64,000 nt of DNA from Paenibacillus peoriae (GTDB taxonomy: Bacteria; Bacillota; Bacilli; Paenibacillales; Paenibacillaceae): the NCBI RefSeq assembly GCF_022531965.1, contig NZ_CP092831.1, positions 710,001 through 774,000 of the forward strand, read 5' to 3'. The translations under genes were made by a program, and so were the position numbers. Of this stretch, positions 7,588 to 15,181 are shown piece after piece. How positions within the stretch are numbered: position 1 is the first letter of the stretch; every line of letters starts with the position of its first letter. The notes beneath the pieces were generated by a model. The model worked only from the letters and a program-made list of their open reading frames with translations. It was not told the DNA's origin and searched no databases.

Positions 7588-7674
7588 GTGTATGATAAAA
7601 AAATAAAGAGGCGTGAAAGGGGAAACAGGTATGACCTATTTATGAAAAACAAACCAGTAACAAGAGTGTTTTAA
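7588..7674 (+). CDS. possible small ORF (28 aa), strong RBS
   Basis: GAGGAGGGGAGAT precedes a GTG at 7588 with about 8 bases between, one of the best ribosome binding sites in the window. The product would be 28 residues, very basic (KKIKRRERGNRYD), with no recognisable domain. It lies 180 bases upstream of the secreted serine hydrolase and could be a leader peptide, or a leftover start of a lost gene. Confidence 0.3.
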   Translation: MYDKKIKRRERGNRYDLFMKNKPVTRVF

Positions 7675-7851
7675 GGAAAAGAAGTAATTTCTAGGGTTAA
7701 CATACATGTGAAAAGAAAGGAATTTACCGTTTGTTAGGACACAATAGCGTTTGTGAAAATAATAATGAGTAAAGATAATTGCAAATCCACTCTTGCCCTA
7801 AAACAGCAAATAACTGCCGATACAATATGAATAGAGGAGAAGAATATCTTT

Positions 7852-9009
7852 ATGAAAAAGCATTGTCAAATTGCATCTACAGGTTTAGTCCTTTTAATGG
7901 CTGGAAGTTCTCTGTTATACACAACACCAACCTCAATTGTAAAAGCGGAGTCTATTCAAAATGTATCTAGTCCGTTACAAACAAGCACTCAAAGTGAACG
8001 TAATTCCGTCAAAGAGGCAATGCGGGATACATTGCAACTTGGATATCCTGGGATACTTGCTAAAACTTCTGAGGGTGGAAAAACATGGAGTTATGCCGCT
8101 GGGTTAGCGGACCTGAGCACCAAGAAACCAATGAAAACAGATTTTCGCTTTCGCATTGGTAGTGTAACGAAGACATTCATTGCAACAGTTCTACTTCAAT
8201 TATCTGAAGAGAACCGCTTGAATCTAGACGACTCCATTGAAAAATGGTTGCCTGGTGTCATTCAAGGAAACGGATATGATGGTAACCAAATTACTATCCG
8301 GCAGATATTGAATCATACAAGTGGTATCGCTGACTATGTAAATTCAAAAGACTTTGATTATACGGATACAAAAAAATCGTATACGGCTGAAGAATTCGTA
8401 AAGATGGGGATTTCTCTTCCCCCAGACTTTGCCCCAGGAAAGGGTTGGTCTTATTCAAACACAGGATACGTAATACTGGGGATCCTTATTGAAAAAGTAA
8501 CTGGAAACAGCTATGCGGAAGAGGTTGAAAATCGGATTATTGAACCGCTTGATTTGTCAAATACATTCCTACCTGGCAATTCAAGCGTGATTCCAGACAC
8601 CAAGCATGCCCGTGGCTATTTCCAACTAGACGGAGCAAGTGAGCTAAAAGACGTTACTTATATTAACCCAGGTAGCTCGGATGGAGATATGATTTCTACT
8701 GCTGACGATTTAAACAAATTCTTCTCTTACTTACTCAGTGGTAAATTACTGAAGGAACAGCAACTAAAACAAATGCTTACTACAGTTCCTACAGATAGAG
8801 AAGGAACCGGATATGGTCTTGGGATCTTTGAAACTAAGCTTCCAAACGGTGTCTCGATATGGGGACACAAAGGTAGAGTTCTAGGGTTTACCACTTTTGC
8901 TGGTGGCACACTTGGAGGCAAGCATACATTGGTCGTCAATTTGAACAGCTTTAAAGCTGATAGTCCTGATCCATTTAAAAATATTTTACTTGCTGAATTT
9001 AACAAGTAG
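7852..9009 (+). CDS. secreted serine hydrolase (class C beta-lactamase / D,D-peptidase family)
   Basis: The 385-residue product starts with a signal peptide (MKKHCQIASTGLVLLMAGSS, likely cleaved after VKA at residue 32). The catalytic motifs of the serine beta-lactamase/DD-peptidase fold are present: SVTK with Ser104 and Lys107, YSN at 201-203, and an HKG triad near the C-terminus (WGHKGRV). Length and the NHTSGI motif near residue 155 fit D-alanyl-D-alanine carboxypeptidase/D-aminopeptidase (Pfam Beta-lactamase) proteins. It probably acts on cell-wall peptides or D-amino-acid peptides outside the membrane; true beta-lactamase activity cannot be inferred. Ribosome binding site AGAGGAG. The next gene begins 80 bases downstream and is also secreted. 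Confidence 0.85.
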   Translation: MKKHCQIASTGLVLLMAGSSLLYTTPTSIVKAESIQNVSSPLQTSTQSERNSVKEAMRDTLQLGYPGILAKTSEGGKTWSYAAGLADLSTKKPMKTDFRFRIGSVTKTFIATVLLQLSEENRLNLDDSIEKWLPGVIQGNGYDGNQITIRQILNHTSGIADYVNSKDFDYTDTKKSYTAEEFVKMGISLPPDFAPGKGWSYSNTGYVILGILIEKVTGNSYAEEVENRIIEPLDLSNTFLPGNSSVIPDTKHARGYFQLDGASELKDVTYINPGSSDGDMISTADDLNKFFSYLLSGKLLKEQQLKQMLTTVPTDREGTGYGLGIFETKLPNGVSIWGHKGRVLGFTTFAGGTLGGKHTLVVNLNSFKADSPDPFKNILLAEFNK

Positions 9010-9089
9010 GAAAAAGGAAAAAAATGGTTTAAACTGGGCTCCTTAGAGCATGTCAAAAAACTAACAAGTAAGTATTTTAGGAGGGTATT

Positions 9090-10424
9090 ATGAAAAAGAA
9101 AATGATTATTGCACTTGGTGTTTTTGCTATAATACTGACTAATTTTGTAGGAAGTACTTATGCAGACTCGAAAACAGGAGTTTCTGTTACAGCTCCCTAC
9201 AATACAAATCAAATAACGGAATGGTTAGAAATGCATGCAAAGCCTTTAAAAACAACTAATCCAACTGCATCTTTTAATGATTTAAAACCACTTAAGAATA
9301 TGGTAGGTTCAGCTTCAATTGTAGGTTTAGGTGAAGCTACGCATGGGGCTCATGAAGTTTTTACAATGAAACAACGCATTGTTAATTATTTAGTATCTGA
9401 AAAGGGATTCATCAACTTAGTTTTAGAAGAGGGATGGGACAGAGCTTTGGAGCTTGATCGATATGTTCTTACTGGTAAGGGAAACCCAAGCCAACATCTA
9501 TCACCTGTATTTAACACAAAAGAAATGTTAGATCTACTTAGTTGGATTCGACAATATAATGCTAATCCAGAACATAAATCTAAAGTGCGTATCATTGGGA
9601 TGGACATTCAATCAGTAAACGAGAATGTTTATAATAATATAATAGAATATATAAAAAGAAACAATTCAGATCTTGTGCCTAGAGTAGAAGAGAAGATAAA
9701 AGGTCTCATTCCTGTAACAAAGGATATGACTACTTTTGAGAGCCTTACAAAAGAAGAAAAAGAAAAGTATATTTCAGATGCTAAACAAATCAGTGCTTTA
9801 TTAGAACAAAATAAAAGTTATCTGAACGGAAAATCCAAAGAGTTCGCATGGATAAAACAAAATGCTCGTATTATTGAACAGTTTACTACAATGTTAGGAG
9901 GGACATCCCCTGATAAACCATCGGATTTTTATTTGAAACATGATATTGCAATGTATGAAAATGCGAAGTGGACTGAAGAACATTTAGGGAAAACCATAGT
10001 TTGGGGACATAATGGACACGTTTCGAAAACAAATATGATTCCATTTATATACCCTAAAGTAGCTGGGCAGCATTTAGCAGAATATTATGGAAAACGGTAT
10101 GTATCTATTGGAACATCAGTTTATAAAGGACAATATAATGTTTATAATAATGATGGTGAATTTGGCCCATATGGAATATTAAAATCAGATGATCCAAACA
10201 GTTATAATTACATTTTTGGACAGGTCAAAAAAGATCAATTTTTTATTGATTTACGTAAGGCGAACGGAGTGACAAAAACTTGGTTAAACGAACAACATCA
10301 AATTTTCGCTGGAATAACTAAAGAAGGCCCTGCTATACCAAAAACTGTTGATATATCATTAGGTAAAACGTTTGATATACTTGTTCAAATTCAAAAAGTG
10401 AGTCCATCTCAACTACATCAATAA
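9090..10424 (+). CDS. secreted erythromycin-esterase-like protein
   Basis: The 444-residue product has a signal peptide (residues 1-25, ending STYADS) and the erythromycin-esterase fold. Visible family motifs are GLGEATHG at 79-86, the VLEEGWDRA segment near 111-119 with paired glutamates, and WGHNGHVSK in the second half. Known Ere enzymes hydrolyse the macrolactone ring of erythromycin using conserved His/Glu residues, but most members of this family have untested functions. Exported Ere-like proteins differ from the cytoplasmic resistance enzymes EreA/EreB, so antibiotic inactivation is only a hypothesis. Strong AGGAGGGT ribosome binding site. It follows the serine hydrolase without an obvious terminator, so the two are likely co-transcribed. 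Confidence 0.8.
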   Translation: MKKKMIIALGVFAIILTNFVGSTYADSKTGVSVTAPYNTNQITEWLEMHAKPLKTTNPTASFNDLKPLKNMVGSASIVGLGEATHGAHEVFTMKQRIVNYLVSEKGFINLVLEEGWDRALELDRYVLTGKGNPSQHLSPVFNTKEMLDLLSWIRQYNANPEHKSKVRIIGMDIQSVNENVYNNIIEYIKRNNSDLVPRVEEKIKGLIPVTKDMTTFESLTKEEKEKYISDAKQISALLEQNKSYLNGKSKEFAWIKQNARIIEQFTTMLGGTSPDKPSDFYLKHDIAMYENAKWTEEHLGKTIVWGHNGHVSKTNMIPFIYPKVAGQHLAEYYGKRYVSIGTSVYKGQYNVYNNDGEFGPYGILKSDDPNSYNYIFGQVKKDQFFIDLRKANGVTKTWLNEQHQIFAGITKEGPAIPKTVDISLGKTFDILVQIQKVSPSQLHQ

Positions 10425-10679
10425 ATTTGTAATAATGTGGCTTAACGAAGTGTTGTATTGATGATAGTGTTAAGTGTCAATAGAGGTGTTTAAAAATGTC
10501 AGCTAGGTTATTCCATTAAAAGATCATTAGATGGAATAAATGTTTTCGAATTAGAGACGATGTTGGGTAGAAGCACATTATTATCAAGTTAACAAAATAA
10601 ATCCGAATTGAAACAGCCTCTATCCTGCAGGTTCAATCTGACTGAGCACAACTTGCACGAGTCTGTTCATTTGTATCGG
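10425..10679. other. intergenic, no gene recognised
   Basis: I found no open frame with a ribosome binding site. An imperfect inverted repeat (TTATTCCATTAAAAGATC... TAGATGGAATAAATG) lies near 10508-10543. Confidence 0.3.
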
Positions 10680-10706
10680 GTCTGCCCAAGGGCAGACTCT
10701 TTTTTG
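10680..10706 (+). terminator. rho-independent terminator
   Basis: GTCTGCCC pairs with GGGCAGAC around a two-base AA loop and is followed by TCTTTTTTG. It lies 255 bases after the erythromycin-esterase-like gene and could end that transcript. Confidence 0.7.
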
Positions 10707-10748
10707 TACAAGAAAAAGTCCATCTTATAATCGTCAGCTTGGTTTTTT

Positions 10749-11027
10749 GTGAAAATAAGAGAAACAACTAGCAGCAATACAAAAAGCTCGAACCGTTCAG
10801 TTAGCCAAAGAAAATCAGAATATATCATTTTAGATGTGAAAACCACCGGTTTAGATGGCGACTCTGAGATCGTAGAGATTGCAATTATTGATCTTGACGA
10901 AAATCCTCTTTTTGAAACGTTAATCAAGCCGGTATCCCTCATTCCAGAAGAAGCGACCGCCATCCACGGAATCACAAACGAAATGGTTGAAAATGCTCCA
11001 AGCTCATCGCTAAAAGAAGAGTTGTAA
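10749..11027 (+). pseudogene. truncated DnaQ-like 3'-5' exonuclease
   Basis: The frame encodes 92 residues from a GTG without a ribosome binding site. Residues 25-85 match the start of DEDD-type exonucleases (YIILDVKTTGLD, then IVEIAIIDLDEN and IPEEATAIHGITNEMVENAP). The first acidic motif normally reads D-x-E-T-T-G; the glutamate is Lys here. The domain breaks off after about 60 residues, so the second half with the remaining catalytic residues is absent. The stop codon is followed directly by a small ORF in the same frame. This is most likely a dead fragment. Confidence 0.6.
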
Positions 11028-11033
11028 AAGAGG

Positions 11034-11207
11034 ATGCTAAAAATACGGGTTGAAGGAATACCTGAAGAGATTGATCAGTTTTTGGAGCACTTCGAGGACT
11101 ATTACAGAGTGCTGAAGCGTTCAAAGGCCTATCAGAACAGAAACAGTGAATATGTTCGTGTTTATGTTGATGTAAGCAGTCCAAACGATCAGCCTCTAAA
11201 AGCTTAG
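11034..11207 (+). CDS. small conserved protein, DUF3970-like
   Basis: This encodes 57 residues starting MLKIRVEGIPEEIDQFLEHF and ending with a SKAYQNRNSEYVRVYVDV strand-rich segment. The pattern resembles the small DUF3970 proteins of Bacillales (a beta-alpha-beta protein of about 60 residues), whose function is unknown. The ATG is preceded directly by AAAGAGG, closer than usual, and only two codons separate it from the stop of the exonuclease fragment in the same frame. Composition is coherent, so I consider it more likely real than random. Confidence 0.5.
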   Translation: MLKIRVEGIPEEIDQFLEHFEDYYRVLKRSKAYQNRNSEYVRVYVDVSSPNDQPLKA

Positions 11208-11442
11208 AGGAAACAAATTGCGGTTTGTACCATTTTCGCTGGTATTACCCCATTTTAACGTACATATTTTTATATATTGATAAAAGAATCGAAATTACAA
11301 ATATTGGATTTTGGTATACAACTTTATTGTCCAAAATAAAGTTTTAGACTGATCCGACAAATGCAACAGCGGCAGATAAGGACGCGAAAATAAATTCCTA
11401 GACTGGCCGCTGTTGTGGTCAACATTCAACTATCGTGTCCTG
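11208..11442. other. intergenic with long inverted repeat
   Basis: No gene seen. CAACAGCGGC (near 11364) and GCCGCTGTTG (near 11408) form a perfect 10-bp stem around a 34-base loop just downstream of the DinB-like gene on the minus strand. There is no U-run on either side. Confidence 0.35.
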
Positions 11443-12015
11443 TTAGCCTAATAACTCTGCAGTTTGTAAGAAAGCGTTCAGCCGCTCCTTTTGAAGAAGA
11501 TGATGACGGTAATGCATCTCCACCATCGTGAACCATTCGACCGCGTTTAACGCGCCGAAGGCTACGGCCGGATGAGTCGCCTTTCGCTGCAGCCGCTCTG
11601 GGTCTATGTTCTGTAGCGACGCCCCAATCTCATGCATGCGGCGCCTTGCTTCCTCCAGCTTGGCGACAAGCTGCTCCTTGCTTTCTGGCTGTGGGGGCGT
11701 ATATTGCAAGTCGGCCGGTACTTGAATGCGAACCGGTGGGAAGCTCCCTTGCTCAAACACGGCATGACCGGCCTCCGTCTTCCCGTCGCCCTCCTCGTTG
11801 CCGCCACCGAGCGCCATGCACTGCTCCGCAAGACGGAGCTGCAAGTTCAGCGTGGAATGAGGCAGATGCAGGTACATTTGCCCAAGCGACCATTCGTTCT
11901 CGCTTGGCTTGCGACACAGTTCCGCCAGACTATACTTGTCCAGCTCCCGAACATAATGCTTCGAAATCTCGTCGAACCTTACCAAAGTATCCTTAATCCC
12001 TATGTTCTTGTTCAT
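11443..12015 (-). CDS. DinB-like superfamily protein
   Basis: The product is 190 residues if it starts at the second ATG (12015), which is better placed (9 bases) after GAGGAG than the ATG at 12024. It shows the DinB/YfiT four-helix pattern: an N-terminal helix (VRFDEISKHYVRELDKY), NEWSLGQMYLHLPHS in helix 2 and a metal-site-like EMHYRHHLLQKERL near the C-terminus. DinB-type proteins often bind a divalent metal through three histidines and act as thiol transferases, but this member has no predictable substrate. The coding sequence is clearly more GC-rich than its AT-rich flanks, a possible sign of recent acquisition. Confidence 0.75.
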   Translation of the reverse strand: MNKNIGIKDTLVRFDEISKHYVRELDKYSLAELCRKPSENEWSLGQMYLHLPHSTLNLQLRLAEQCMALGGGNEEGDGKTEAGHAVFEQGSFPPVRIQVPADLQYTPPQPESKEQLVAKLEEARRRMHEIGASLQNIDPERLQRKATHPAVAFGALNAVEWFTMVEMHYRHHLLQKERLNAFLQTAELLG

Positions 12016-12140
12016 CAAGACCATCTCCTCGAATACTGAATTACTCTCATCATATGAGAGGGTTCAAGAAAAAAGCATATTCGTAGTTTATACCTTTAAT
12101 ACTTTATTTTCCAGTCTAAGACTATATTTTCTAATTACAC

Positions 12141-12242
12141 GGGCGCAGTCGCTAGCGCGCCGATCGCAAAGCTGGACTTCATTCCGGAAGAGATGGGGAG
12201 CGCAACTGCAGTCGCGCATGCGGGCCGCGCGTCGCCAGTCTA
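12141..12242. other. GC-rich island, possible gene remnant
   Basis: About 100 bases of strongly GC-rich sequence sit between very AT-rich stretches. On the plus strand one frame reads IAKLDFIPEEMGSATAVAH and looks like part of a protein, but it has no start and runs into AT-rich DNA to a TAA near 12320. Family not recognised; interpreted as a small foreign or decayed gene fragment. Confidence 0.35.
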
Positions 12243-12446
12243 TAACTTATCTCAGTCTAGTTCTTTATTGTTTAGTCTAAAACATTATTATTCGCTAACA
12301 ATTGACAATGAAGAAGTAGTATAACTTCGAGTCAATGAGTTCTCACTAATTATGAAGATGATCGTTGAATTATCATCTGACATGCATCTGAGGAAATGAG
12401 ACTGCTTAGACTTTAGTTTACCATTATCATTAAAATTGAAATGAAT

Positions 12447-12498
12447 TTACGACAGAGCCTATTAAGCAGTGGCACGATTCGACGAAATGGTTACAGCC
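12447..12498. repeat. 52-bp repeat, copy 2
   Basis: This copy is 45/52 identical to 4-55 and lies in the same orientation. In it the minus-strand frame stays open for 53 codons (next entry), so this is the more intact copy. Confidence 0.6.
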
Positions 12499-12623
12499 GC
12501 AGGCAATACGGTGTAAGCTTCTTCAGGAGGATTTTTGCTCATTTCTATGATGTAATGATCAACAAATTCGCTATCATATCCTTGTTTTTTAGCGTCTTCT
12601 TTGACCAGTTCTTCTGTCGCCAA
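12462..12623 (-). pseudogene. C-terminal gene fragment or small protein, unknown
   Basis: From a TTG at 12623 to TAA at 12462 the frame encodes 53 residues with protein-like composition: a charged helical first half (ATEELVKEDAKKQGYDSEF), then MSKNPPEEAYTVLPAAV and the tail TISSNRATA. No ribosome binding site precedes the TTG and the frame is closed by TGA about 50 bases further upstream. The last eleven residues are nearly the same as those encoded by the repeat copy at 4-55. It is either the tail of a lost gene or an undetected small protein. I do not recognise it. Confidence 0.35.
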
Positions 12624-12752
12624 GGAGATTCTTAGAGGGAGACAAATCTGAAGAATAATCCATAAGAATGCTCAAGCATGTTTTTTAACATTTAACCATG
12701 TTAAAATGAAAAAAATTAGAGATATGGCATGGAGAGAAGGCAGGGAGAATCA

Positions 12753-13736
12753 ATGAAACCAAAACTTAACGATGTTGCACAATTAGCAGGAGTTTCACCG
12801 ACTACGGTTTCTCGCGTACTTAATAATCGTGGCTATATCAGTCAAGAAACGAAGGATCAAGTTCATAAAGCGATGCAAGAGCTAAATTACTTTCCAAATG
12901 ATGTGGCTCGGTCATTATTTAGTAAACGAACAAATCTGATTGGATTAATCATTCCAACTACAAGCAACCCATTTTTCGGAGAGCTGACTTTTCATATAGA
13001 GAATATTTGTGCGTCATTAGGCTATAAGCTGTTGCTTTGTAACAGTTTGAATCAGCTGGATAAAGAGGAATCATATGTGGATATGCTTATGCGAAATCAA
13101 GTTGACGGTATTATCGTTGGTACACACAATCGGGGTATCGTAAATTATGAACAGAAGAACATTGCCGTCATTGCGATCGATCGCTTCCTATCCGATTCAA
13201 TCCCAGTTGTAGGATCGGATAATTATATGGGTGGAAAACTGGCGTCAGAACTACTTATTGAAAAAGGGTGCAAGCATATCTTACACATAAATGGCCCTGT
13301 TGAATTGGAAACACCAGCAAGCTTAAGAAGAAAAGCATATGAAGATGTGATGGAGCAGTATGGTCGAAAGGCAATTACCTATGAAGTACATGATCCCTTC
13401 CACCAACAGAATCACGACGAACCGATTAAACGCTTGCTCGATGAACATCCTGAAGTAGATGGATTGTTTGCGAGTAATGACTTGGTGGCTGCGTCTTTTA
13501 TTGCTAAAGCAAGAAGAAGAGGAAAACGTGTTCCTGAAGATATTCGCGTAATTGGATATGACGGAACAGAAACAACCCGCAATCTTCTCCCTGAATTAAC
13601 GACAATTCAGCAACCAATACAGGAGATTGCCAGATCTTCCATAGAGTTACTTATTAAAGAAATTGAAGGTGGATTCAGTGATGTCCCGCGAGAAACCTAT
13701 CTACCAGTGAAACTGATTGAAGCTAGTACGGCTTAA
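12753..13736 (+). CDS. LacI-family repressor of sucrose locus
   Basis: The product has 327 residues from the ATG at 12753, chosen because AGGGAG lies 6 bases before it and because LacI proteins start right at the helix-turn-helix (MKPKLNDVAQLAGVSPTTVS). The hinge helix is at YFPNDVARSLFSKR, followed by a periplasmic-binding-like sugar domain (LIGLIIPTTSNPFFGELTFH, ASNDLVAASFIAKA, IGYDGTETTRNLLPELTTIQ). Downstream are a LacY-type permease and a GH32 enzyme, and the intergenic region holds a GAAAGTGCTTTC palindrome, so it most likely represses the sucrose genes in the absence of sugar. Binding of sucrose or fructose is inferred from context. Confidence 0.88.
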   Translation: MKPKLNDVAQLAGVSPTTVSRVLNNRGYISQETKDQVHKAMQELNYFPNDVARSLFSKRTNLIGLIIPTTSNPFFGELTFHIENICASLGYKLLLCNSLNQLDKEESYVDMLMRNQVDGIIVGTHNRGIVNYEQKNIAVIAIDRFLSDSIPVVGSDNYMGGKLASELLIEKGCKHILHINGPVELETPASLRRKAYEDVMEQYGRKAITYEVHDPFHQQNHDEPIKRLLDEHPEVDGLFASNDLVAASFIAKARRRGKRVPEDIRVIGYDGTETTRNLLPELTTIQQPIQEIARSSIELLIKEIEGGFSDVPRETYLPVKLIEASTA

Positions 13737-13843
13737 TACAGTTTCCATAGTTTTCAGCATTGTGATAGAAGGTGGAGCTATCCTTATTAGAGTAATTGAA
13801 ATCAAGAGGAGAGCTCTTTTTCTTTCGAAAATATGTCAAGCGG

Positions 13844-13872
13844 TTGACATATGAAAGCGGTTGACATATAAT
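13844..13872 (+). promoter_or_regulatory. sucrose permease/hydrolase promoter
   Basis: TTGACA (13844-13849) and TATAAT (13867-13872) are perfect consensus with a 17-base spacer. The spacer contains a second TTGACA because AGCGGTTGACATAT occurs twice in tandem with a 20-bp period, the second copy ending in the -10 box. Confidence 0.8.
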
Positions 13873-13886
13873 CGATCTGTAAATAC

Positions 13887-13898
13887 GAAAGTGCTTTC
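13887..13898. promoter_or_regulatory. LacI-type operator
   Basis: GAAAGTGCTTTC is a 12-bp palindrome with one central mismatch, typical of LacI/CcpA-family operators. It lies 15 bases downstream of the -10 box, at about +8 to +20, where bound repressor would block transcription. CcpA binding is also possible because cre sites have the same core. Confidence 0.65.
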
Positions 13899-13934
13899 AT
13901 TTACATTAAATGTTCAACTTGAGGAGCGTTCGAT

Positions 13935-15170
13935 ATGAGAAAGTCAAAGAGCATGTACTGGAAACTAAGTGCCTATTTTTTCTTTTTCTTCTTTACTTGG
14001 TCAGCAAGTTATTCATTGTTCTCCATCTGGCTAGGGCAAGAAATCAGTCTGAATGGTGCTGAAACAGGTGTTATCTTTACTGTAAACGCTATCTTTGCGC
14101 TATGTATGCAACCGCTTTATGGCTATATATCTGATAAAATCGGATTAAAGAAGCATATTTTATTTCTAATCAGTTCTTTGCTCTTATTTGTTGGTCCTTT
14201 CTATATCTTTATCTATGGGCCGTTACTTCAATACAATGTATTTCTCGGTGCCATTGCAGGTGGATTATACTTGGGTATTTCTTTTTTGGCAGGGATTGGA
14301 GCCATCGAATCTTATGTCGAGAAAGTCAGCCGAAAATATGACTTTGAATACGGAAAATCTCGTATGTGGGGCTCGCTAGGTTGGGCAGCAGCAACGTTTT
14401 TCGCTGGTCAGCTCTTTAATATCAACCCTAACATTAACTTCTGGATTGCATCAGTATCTGCTGTCGTTCTGTTTATCATTATGATGACAATTAAAGTTGA
14501 AATGACAGATTCCGAGATGGAGCGAGCAGAATCCGTTAACTTTAAGCAAATCGGCCATTTGTTTGCAAATAAGCATTTGTGGTTCTTCATTTTATATGTT
14601 CTTGGTGTTACCTGTATTTACAATGTGTATGACCAGCAGTTCCCGAATTACTTTTCATCGACGTTCTCAACGGTTGCATTAGGCAATCAAGTTTACGGTT
14701 ACTTAAATTCCCTACAAGTGTTCTTGGAAGCAGGCATGATGTTCTTAGCGCCTTTCATTGTCAACAAAATTGGAGCAAAAAAGGGTCTAATATTGGCAGG
14801 GTTCTTGATGGCGTTCCGGATCATGGGTTCAGGCTTAGTTATTGGACCTTATGGAATCTCAGCTATGAAATTGATTCACGCATTGGAACTGCCAATCATG
14901 CTGATCTCCGTATTTAAGTACTTGGCTGCAAATTTCGATACGCGTCTGTCTTCGATCTTGTATCTGGTGGGATTCCAGTTTATGAGTCAGGTAGGAGCTT
15001 CGATCTTCTCGCCAATCGCCGGTATGTCTTATGACATTAGAGGTTTTGCAAATACGTACGTGATTATGGGTGTTTTCGTATTTGTCTTTACAACAATCTC
15101 AATCTTTACCTTAAAGAAAGAACCGAAAAAGCTGGATCCCAAGCCTAACAAGCATATTGAAACAGCATAG
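13935..15170 (+). CDS. oligosaccharide:H+ symporter, LacY/CscB type (sucrose permease)
   Basis: The 411-residue protein has 12 predicted membrane segments and the LacY-family start (YWKLSAYFFFFFFTWSAS YSLFSIWL, split here at the family's first helix). The GYISDKIGLKKH loop between segments 2 and 3 matches the MFS signature. Charged residues expected in LacY transport helices are seen in GIGAIESYVEKV and GKSRMWGSLGWA. It should import unphosphorylated sugar with protons. The GH32 gene follows 11 bases later, so sucrose or a related fructoside is the likely substrate. GAGGAGCG ribosome binding site. Confidence 0.85.
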   Translation: MRKSKSMYWKLSAYFFFFFFTWSASYSLFSIWLGQEISLNGAETGVIFTVNAIFALCMQPLYGYISDKIGLKKHILFLISSLLLFVGPFYIFIYGPLLQYNVFLGAIAGGLYLGISFLAGIGAIESYVEKVSRKYDFEYGKSRMWGSLGWAAATFFAGQLFNINPNINFWIASVSAVVLFIIMMTIKVEMTDSEMERAESVNFKQIGHLFANKHLWFFILYVLGVTCIYNVYDQQFPNYFSSTFSTVALGNQVYGYLNSLQVFLEAGMMFLAPFIVNKIGAKKGLILAGFLMAFRIMGSGLVIGPYGISAMKLIHALELPIMLISVFKYLAANFDTRLSSILYLVGFQFMSQVGASIFSPIAGMSYDIRGFANTYVIMGVFVFVFTTISIFTLKKEPKKLDPKPNKHIETA

Positions 15171-15181
15171 GAGGAAGAAAG

